Part shown: positions 58,380 to 64,000 of the stretch, one piece after another | Layout of the letters: each line of letters starts with the position of its first letter | Numbering within the stretch: the first letter of the stretch is position 1 | Assembly (NCBI GenBank): GCA_963932465.1 | Contig: OZ010794.1 | Coordinates: 214,843,748 to 214,907,747, forward strand | Direction: 5' to 3' | DNA: 64,000 nucleotides | Origin: Maratus speciosus | Lineage: Eukaryota > Arthropoda > Arachnida > Araneae > Salticidae | Notes under the pieces: generated by a model | The model's database searches: none | Told to the model about the DNA's origin: nothing | Seen by the model: the letters and a program-made list of their open reading frames with translations, nothing else | Made by a program: the position numbers and the translations under genes

Positions 58380-58950
58380 CGAATTATTCATGGAACTATA
58401 AATAAAAAAGAACTGACATATCCTAAAAATAGTGAAGGTTCAACTGTAACAGCTTTTGCAAGGGTTGATTACCTCCGCGACAAACTGCTACCAGTAAGTT
58501 TAAAGATTTCTCCTTATTTAAACATCTTATTAATGAGAAATTTCTGTCATAAATAATTCGAAAGACAGATATACATTTTTACTGGTGGAAAGTTACTTTT
58601 GCTGTAGTCAGCCCCTGCGTTTCCGCCATATTATGACAAATTAGACAACCTCCCGCCTGTGTCAGGGAAAAATATTCCTATACCTGACCAAATTTGCATC
58701 AGTGAAAACAAATAGAAACGCTTACCATATTTGTGAGAAAATAAATTCTATGAATAAAGCTCTTAAATAAGACGAAATTTTCTATTCAAATTTACTGGTG
58801 GAAAGTTTGCCCCCAGAGGTAATCAGAAACCATTGATCCGATTTAAAAAAAAACAGCTGCAATCCTCTGACAACATCCTCAGTTACTTCACTCGCAACTG
58901 GTAGACAGTACTATATATGTATCCTCCTCTTTATTCGTAACTCCACTGAA
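58380..58950. repeat. Copy of the 12870-13440 repeat, including its hAT-like MITE
   Basis: Shared text includes GGAACTAT...AAATGACATATCC, TTTCCGCCATATT and ACTCGCAACTGGTAGACA. The nested MITE lies at 58459-58617 (CAAGGGTTGATTACC...CAGCCCCTG), in the same position as at 12942-13104. Confidence 0.75.
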
Positions 58951-59166
58951 TTAACCCTTTCCGGCACAATGTGCCCGGGTCGGGATACCTAATTTTAATT
59001 CCAAACTTACAAACGGCACCAAGAATATTTTATTAAAATTTTGCATTATGGACAACAGTGAAAAGTAGCAACTTTTTAATTTCTAAAAAAGTCGTATATA
59101 AATTCCGGTGTCACTCGATGATTTCATCATTTTACAACAAAATTTGTCAGTGCCGGAAATGGTTAA
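58951..59166. mobile_element. TTAA MITE (CCCTTTCCGGCAC ends)
   Basis: TTAACCCTTTCCGGCAC at the left and GTGCCGGAAATGGTTAA at the right. AGTGACACCGG-type text lies near the right end as TTCCGGTGTCACT. Confidence 0.85.
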
Positions 59167-59474
59167 GGGATCCAACCCGCGATTCTGGGTTACAGAAGAT
59201 AGGTGAAAATAATTTTAAATAAAATCTGAAATATTCTTTGTATTTAAAACAACACATGCCGATGACGCATTTATTCGTTATTTATAAAACTGTAGTTTTG
59301 TAATTCTAAATTATACCCAGAAAGATTGAATAGCTATTTTTGTTTATTATAATAAAAGGTATTCCGTGAATGAAATAAATTAAGATTAGTATTTGAAATT
59401 TTTTGGTTTAATCGCGAAATTTCTGAATAAAAACCCGACAGATTTAGCAACACTGTTTGAGTCCTATATACTGT

Positions 59475-60240
59475 TAACCTAAAAAATCCGGCATCTTCGG
59501 GACCGAGACTAAACCGGATTTTTGAAAACTCCGTATTTCTGAAGGAATATAAAAGTACTTCCGGTATTACTAATGACGCCTCAATTCGTAATTTAATTCA
59601 TAACCAAGTGATAATTATGTGACAAAAAAAAGGAAAAAAAAATTAAAAAATCTTACTTTAATTGATCATTGTTTTTTATGCTACAAATAACAAATTAAAA
59701 GAAAAATCTAATAAACAGTAAATTCATTTCCTTCCCGTATAATCATTTATGTTATTTGCTCCAATATTTTGGTCGTTCTTTAACACGTTTTTCTTGTATT
59801 TTATACAAGTACAGAATACCTATTTTGGAAACATTTTATAACAGTCCTGTTTCTCTAAAGAGGATATTAATTCTCATGCCAAATTTATGCATTTTTCCAG
59901 TGATACATTTTCTTCTGTCGGTTTGTCGATCTCGTCCCCTGAGCAGTTTCTAGCAATATTAGCGGTTCTATTGCGGTCATAAATTTCCAGCTCCAAGCTT
60001 TCTTTTACTGTTCAAGGAACTCTCGCGTCTGACATATGAAGAAAACACGCATTCTTCTTTGTCAATTATTTAATTTTTGTCCTTTAAATTTCGAACTCGA
60101 AGTTTTTAATATGTAAACAATTGCTATTTTGCTTTCTCCCGTAAGTTTGAAGTGTCAAAAAAAGGAAGGACAAAATGACTTTGATGCCGGATTTTTGAAG
60201 TTGCCGAATTTCTGAATGCCGGATTTTTGAAGTCATACTT
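59475..60240. mobile_element. Repeat H, copy 2, with CCGGATTTTTGAA ends
   Basis: AAAAATCCGGCATCTTCGGG starts it. The right end repeats GCCGGATTTTTGAAGTTGCC and GCCGGATTTTTGAAGTCA. It is related to 31480-31870. A Tigger-like origin is likely but unproven. Confidence 0.55.
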
Positions 60241-60519
60241 TATACAACACATGGACAAAACTCAATGGACACTTTTGATTTTAGACTTTTTGTCACATAT
60301 CTAGAGGACTTGACGAATATACTTGACGAATTCTCTTAAAACTTCAGAAAAATTAAGAACATGTTTCAACACATATATTTGTACCAACATTTAATCATGA
60401 TACTTATAATGGGATTAACAACAAAAAGAAGAAAAAAGTGATATTTGTGATGACTCTTTAAAATAAAATTCACGAAATAATTTGTCACTGCAGCTCATCA
60501 GATAGTATAGGGACATAAC

Positions 60520-60560
<41 letters not shown>

Positions 60561-60621
60561 CCAATAAATGATTTACGTTTTTGTTAAATCGTGCAGGTTC
60601 TTCAATCAAATTTAAAACCTT
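60241..60621. other. AT-rich sequence with a 35-bp poly(T)
   Basis: A pure T run occupies 60523-60557. No gene was seen. Confidence 0.5.
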
Positions 60622-60838
60622 TTAACCCTTTAATTCTCGCTCCCTTGATATTCACGGGCTGTGTCTTTTCTACAGACTCTTTGATTCACAACAGTTTTAT
60701 AAAATAGTGTAATTGGCTTAATTAATGTAACATTTTACCTGTCATTAAATAAGGTGAATATTTCTTTTTCAAAAAAGTGGTGCCAATAAGCAATTTGAAT
60801 TTTTAAACCGAAATTTAATGCGAGCTTTAAGGGGTTGA
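60622..60838. mobile_element. TTAA MITE (CCCTTTAATTCTCGC ends)
   Basis: TTAACCCTTTAATTCTCGC at the left and GCGAGCTTTAAGGGGTTGA at the right, where TTAA has become TTGA. It carries a right-hand fragment of the GTTGCCAG family (CAAAAAAGTGGTGCCAA). Confidence 0.7.
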
Positions 60839-60964
60839 AAAAAATGTGTCAAAATATAGCAAAAATAACATAATAAAGTTAGAATAAAAATATATTATGT
60901 CTACGGGAAGGTTCTGTAACATAATTTAACAAAACGACTACTTTTTAAAAATTAAAAATTCTAC

Positions 60965-61075
60965 ATTGGCACCACTTTTTTGAAATGATAAAATTCCCAT
61001 TGTTTTCATACTTCACATTAAATTGAAAACAATGTGAAATTTACCATTTCAAAAAAGTGGTGCCAAAGGAGACAT
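60965..61075. mobile_element. Palindromic core of a GTTGCCAG-family MITE
   Basis: TTGGCACCACTTTTTTGAAA and its exact inverse TTTCAAAAAAGTGGTGCCAA lie ~65 bp apart, with CATTGTTTTC and GAAAACAATG inside. The outer ends are lost. Confidence 0.75.
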
Positions 61076-61270
61076 CTGAATTTTAAAACGTATGCGTGAA
61101 ATAATATTGTCGGACAGAGCTTTCCAGTAGACCTAATATTAAATATTTGGTGAAATATGAGCAATCGTATGAAATAATTTTTAACTGTCCATGCACGAAC
61201 ATACTAAAGATACTAAAGATTTTTTTCATGCTTCGGAATATATAACCGAGCAACTAATACAAATAATACT

Positions 61271-61480
61271 TTATACCCTTTAAGGGCAAGCAAAAATGTC
61301 TCTTAAATATTGAATTCTCACCGGAATAATCGAAAAATTTTATTTTTAAATAAGAAAAAGCAATTTTTCAACGATTTACCCCCAAAGTTAAAAATATAAA
61401 GTTTAGCTAACATTTTCTGGTGAGAACCTTGTTTAAATTAGGTGGGATATATTTTATCAAACCGCCCTTGAGGGGCGCCG
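61271..61480 (-). mobile_element. TTAA MITE, family A, inverted
   Basis: Family A in reverse: ACCCTTTAAGGGCAAGC at the left; TTCTGGTGAGAACC and GGTGGGATATATTTTATC towards the right. It ends CCGCCCTTGAGGGGC without a surviving TTAA. Confidence 0.8.
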
Positions 61481-61499
61481 TTTGCAGTCTGCAAACGGT

Positions 61500-61677
61500 T
61501 AATTTTAATGCCTAAATATTCAAATGGCACCAGTAATTTTTTAGTACAATTTCGATCTCATAATAAACGTGAAAAAAAGCTTTTGATTATTTTCAAATAA
61601 ATTTGTTTGTAAATTGCGGTGTGAATTAATTATTTGAACATTTTTTGAGCAGAAATGCCTTGCCCGTGAAAGGGTTA
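61500..61677 (-). mobile_element. TTAA MITE remnant next to a 21-bp palindrome
   Basis: The right end CTTGCCCGTGAAAGGGTTAA is intact. The left end merges with the palindrome CCGTTTGCAGTCTGCAAACG (61482-61502, one more base completes it). Confidence 0.65.
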
Positions 61678-61680
61678 AAG

Positions 61681-62034
61681 CAGGGGTGTCCAACTGTGGC
61701 GCGCCTGATACCACTAATTTTTTAACCCCTTGAGGGGCAAGCAATTGCGTTTGTGAAATGCGAATTCCCACCGGAATCTTTGAAAAATTCTACTTCAAAA
61801 TAAGTAACAGCAATTTTACGGCGTTTTCCACCAAAGTTAGAAGAGTAAAATTTAATAAAAATTTTCTGGTGTAAAACTTCATTAATCGTAGGTGGTATTT
61901 AATATATACCGGTGCCCCTCAAAGGGTTAAAGAAATAGTCGACTTCTTCAATCGCAGAGATTCGATGATTAGGTAAGGCAATGGTAACTATAACATTTTA
62001 GTGTCGTCCAGCGTGCCACTATTGGCTCCTTCTG
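61681..62034. mobile_element. hAT MITE hosting a TTAA MITE
   Basis: CAGGGGTGTCCAACTG at the left and GCCACTATTGGCTCCTTCTG at the right. Aligned to 55968-56116, it is continuous except for the insert at 61722-61930. The flanks GGTTAAAG and CTTTATAG share five of eight positions. Confidence 0.82.
61722..61930 (-). mobile_element. TTAA MITE, family A, nested in a hAT MITE
   Basis: TTAACCCCTTGAGGGGCAAGC at the left and GTGCCCCTCAAAGGGTTAA at the right. The uninterrupted hAT MITE at 55968 shows that the host sequence resumes directly after the second TTAA. Confidence 0.92.
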
Positions 62035-62042
62035 CTTTATAG

Positions 62043-62653
62043 AAATTATATATTATAACTAATGGAAATCTTAGTCGAATATCTTTGAAATTCCTAAATA
62101 TGTCGGCTATATAGGAGTTAAAATTCAGTTGCCTTTGGAAAGGATTTTCCACAAATTGTCAAGTTTTATTAGCTGATTTCAACAAATGAGTTACTATTTA
62201 CGTAATATTAACTAATAAATCTTAAGATCGGAAGACTCCAAGGTCAATTTAAAAAGAAAAACATTGTAATTTACATTTCACTTTACACTATATCTAAATA
62301 TACAATATCCGGAAATCCGCAATTAATAGCGTACGAATATTTGTATATTTCAAAGCATATAATATTTCCCAAAAATTCAGGAACCCGAATTTTTAAGAAT
62401 GTCAAATTATCCAAAAGTTATTTAATGTTTTTTTTCTTTCTGATATGCTATGAAAACCAGTTTCTAGGCAGCTGTAATATAAAACAAGAATAAGGAAAAA
62501 GTCATAAGCATTTTTTTCAAAATTAGAAAAATAATAACGAAAAATGTTTTATATTCTTTGAACATATGCACAAAAATCCATAAAACATTATAGAGAGCAT
62601 TGGGAATTTTCTAGAAAATTATTAACAAAGCTTCAAACCGATTTGATTAAATT
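62043..62653. other. AT-rich sequence with no recognised gene
   Basis: No motif or family match was noticed apart from scattered CCGGAAATCC text near 62310. Confidence 0.4.
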
Positions 62654-63735
62654 CCCAGCAAAGAAAGAAACAGTGGGCCATCAACTGGAAAAAAGATGGC
62701 AGCCAGCAGTGCCATCAGCGGTAAAGTGCAAGGGTGCCATTACATAAACCTATCGGAAAGTGTACGAGCCGATTGCAGCTGCCCCATCAGTGATGGCCAA
62801 CAGCATGCCAGCATTGGAATGTCATCATATTACTTCAATCCGGCATTTTTCCTGTAGTGCTAGCACCTATCCCACTGCTATTCCTTTGCTGGCCCAGCAC
62901 TTTCCCTTACAAAAATTTCTTATAATTTCTATAAAGTAAAACGAGGTATTGTATAATTTTGGCCCTTTTTTTCTATAAGCTAGTTTCACCAAGAGCTATA
63001 GAAATATCTGTAGAAATATTTGAACATTCAGCTGTTTCCATGTGGTCACCCTCCCAAGAACTGACCGCGCTCGATGCTGCTTGGTTTTCGTGACTCCGAC
63101 ATGAACAAGTGTTTTCAGCGTACGCTGCGACAGCTCGTAGTTTATAAGTTCTCATTACAATATTTCAAGTTTGTTTCTTTTGTGATTTACGTTCCCAATC
63201 ATTAAACTGGTATACATATTATTCTATTGTATAGAAATCCAATGTATTTTATACGCTTTTTTTATTATTGATTCTGAACTGCGTAAATTATGAAAACCGA
63301 AATCATTTGTAATCTAGTAAAACCAGATTTAACGAGAAAAAAAGAAGGACGTTGAAATAAAGAATTTATTTATTTATTCATTTACTTTTTTATTTTGTCG
63401 GTGGCAGTGGTGCTATATTTTTTACAGTTTCCAAAAAAATTAGCTTCACAGCTTAAATTGTATTAAAATATTCATTTCAGATTTGTGTTCAAATACTCAA
63501 TATCTTCGATATTCGCAGCGCCACCTAGCGTAAGGGTTCCCAGCACGAATACTGCAAAAATTCGTGCACTTCTATGTAGTGGTGGGCCAGCGCATTAGAT
63601 AAAATGGATGCCCACCAGAATTTTATCTGATGATTTCCAACAGCAAAGTTGACTGAAGCTGTTCAGCAGTGGTCATGCAGTCGTAGACCATCAGCCAGTA
63701 TCTTGCTGCTGGCCAGCAATTTCCTCTTTGTTGGG
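62654..63735. mobile_element. TIR-bounded ~1.08-kb element containing 5S-rRNA-derived sequence
   Basis: CCCAGCAAAGAAAGAAACAG at the left resembles the inverse of the right end (…AATTTCCTCTTTGTTGGG) over ~35 bp, ending in a shared TGGCC. Both subterminal parts are rich in CAGCAGTG/CATCAGC words and less AT-rich than their surroundings. The right end abuts the TTAA of the next MITE. The class is unknown. Confidence 0.5.
63030..63121 (-). pseudogene. 5S rRNA-derived sequence
   Basis: On the minus strand CGCTGAAAACAC, then CCAAGCAGCATCGAGCGC, GGTCAGTTCTTGGGAGGG and TGACCACATGGAAACA follow the order and spacing of arthropod 5S rRNA from about position 17 to 105. This spans the internal control region: A-box-like AAGCAGCATCG and C-box-like CTTGGGAGGGTGACC. 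I estimate by eye that about seven bases in ten agree. The first ~16 bases and the 3' strand of the closing helix are not convincing. It is therefore a pseudogene or the head of a 5S-derived (SINE3-type) element, not a working rRNA gene. The 60-codon minus-strand open frame here is incidental. Confidence 0.75.
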
Positions 63736-63950
63736 TTAACCCTTTGCTCTCGAGATTTGACTGTCATTCACCAATAGTGTTGTCATGTGTCACGCGTGAA
63801 TTGGGGCTCCTAATGCCCTGGACAGCAGTATTTTACAGTAATTTTCTTCGTCTTATGTAATGGCAAAATTATCTACGATTAAAGATGGCAAAATAAACTA
63901 TAAGAAATTTGTGGTGTCCAGAGCATTTGGAGCTCCGATTTACGCGGGAC
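63736..63950. mobile_element. TTAA MITE, right end cut by a hAT-like MITE
   Basis: TTAACCCTTTGCTCTCGAG begins it. Internal TTTACAGTAATTTTC and CTTATGTAATGGCAAAAT resemble other CCCTTT MITEs. Its right end is not reached before the next element starts. Confidence 0.6.
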
Positions 63951-64000
63951 CAGTGTTGCCAGATGGGTTACTTTTTTTAAAATTCAGATTCTTGATTTGC
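63951..64000 (+). mobile_element. hAT-like MITE, GTTGCCAG family, cut by window end
   Basis: CAGTGTTGCCAGATGGGTTA begins it. The following text matches the left arm of copy 1 at 2645. Confidence 0.8.

Noticed and set aside
62973..63155. 60-codon minus-strand protein
   Set aside because: The DNA follows 5S rRNA sequence, which explains its base composition and the open frame.

Overview
This window looks like intergenic, repeat-dominated DNA from an animal, most likely an arthropod and plausibly an arachnid. It is strongly AT-rich and full of homopolymers and (TA)n runs. I could support no intact host protein gene. The recognisable coding traces are broken transposon or retroelement genes: a Tc1/mariner transposase, a hAT BED-finger fragment, pogo/Tigger transposase ends, a Penelope-like GIY-YIG fragment and a possible BEL/Pao gag start. 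The arthropod assignment rests on the transposon mix and on an arthropod-like 5S rRNA-derived stretch; the species is not identified.

Layout. 1-1036: end of a ~145-bp tandem-unit array with a terminal hairpin. 1348-2834: 3'-truncated Tc1 element abutting a hAT-like MITE. 4917-6930: a hAT element with an exact 8-bp target duplication, holding a candidate solo LTR, inserted into the edge of a TTAA MITE. 7.2-15.8 kb: MITE nests, including two 521-bp MITEs in inverted orientation. 15856-18600: ~326-bp satellite whose units each carry a tRNA-derived block. 18.6-25 kb: TTAA MITEs inside other repeats, then BEL-like and Penelope-like remnants. 27.1-30.7 kb: second tandem-array family and a large TTAA-flanked inverted repeat. 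32156-40735: a pogo/Tigger-like pair of termini 8.6 kb apart, filled by copies of a repeat with an AT-rich tail. 43019-46474: foldback element with ~375-bp arms built of ~49-bp units, carrying a second ~145-bp array. 47.4-52.8 kb: two deletion-derivative pogo elements in opposite orientation. 53-64 kb: further MITEs, a foldback made of ~140-bp units, a three-deep nest at 61.3-62.0 kb, and a TIR-bounded element containing a 5S-rRNA-derived sequence.

How the parts relate. Two insertion chemistries dominate. One group has TTAA-flanked ends beginning CCCTT or CACTAGAA (piggyBac-like). The other has CAG...CTG ends with 8-bp duplications (hAT-like). Several nested copies can be checked against an uninterrupted copy elsewhere in this window, which fixes their boundaries and the order of insertion. 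A second theme is an architecture shared by two repeat families, and partly by a third: terminal hairpin, short GACA-type microsatellite, then ~145-155-bp tandem units. It resembles Helentron-associated (HINE/DINE-1/pearl-like) elements and is the best candidate for something under-described.
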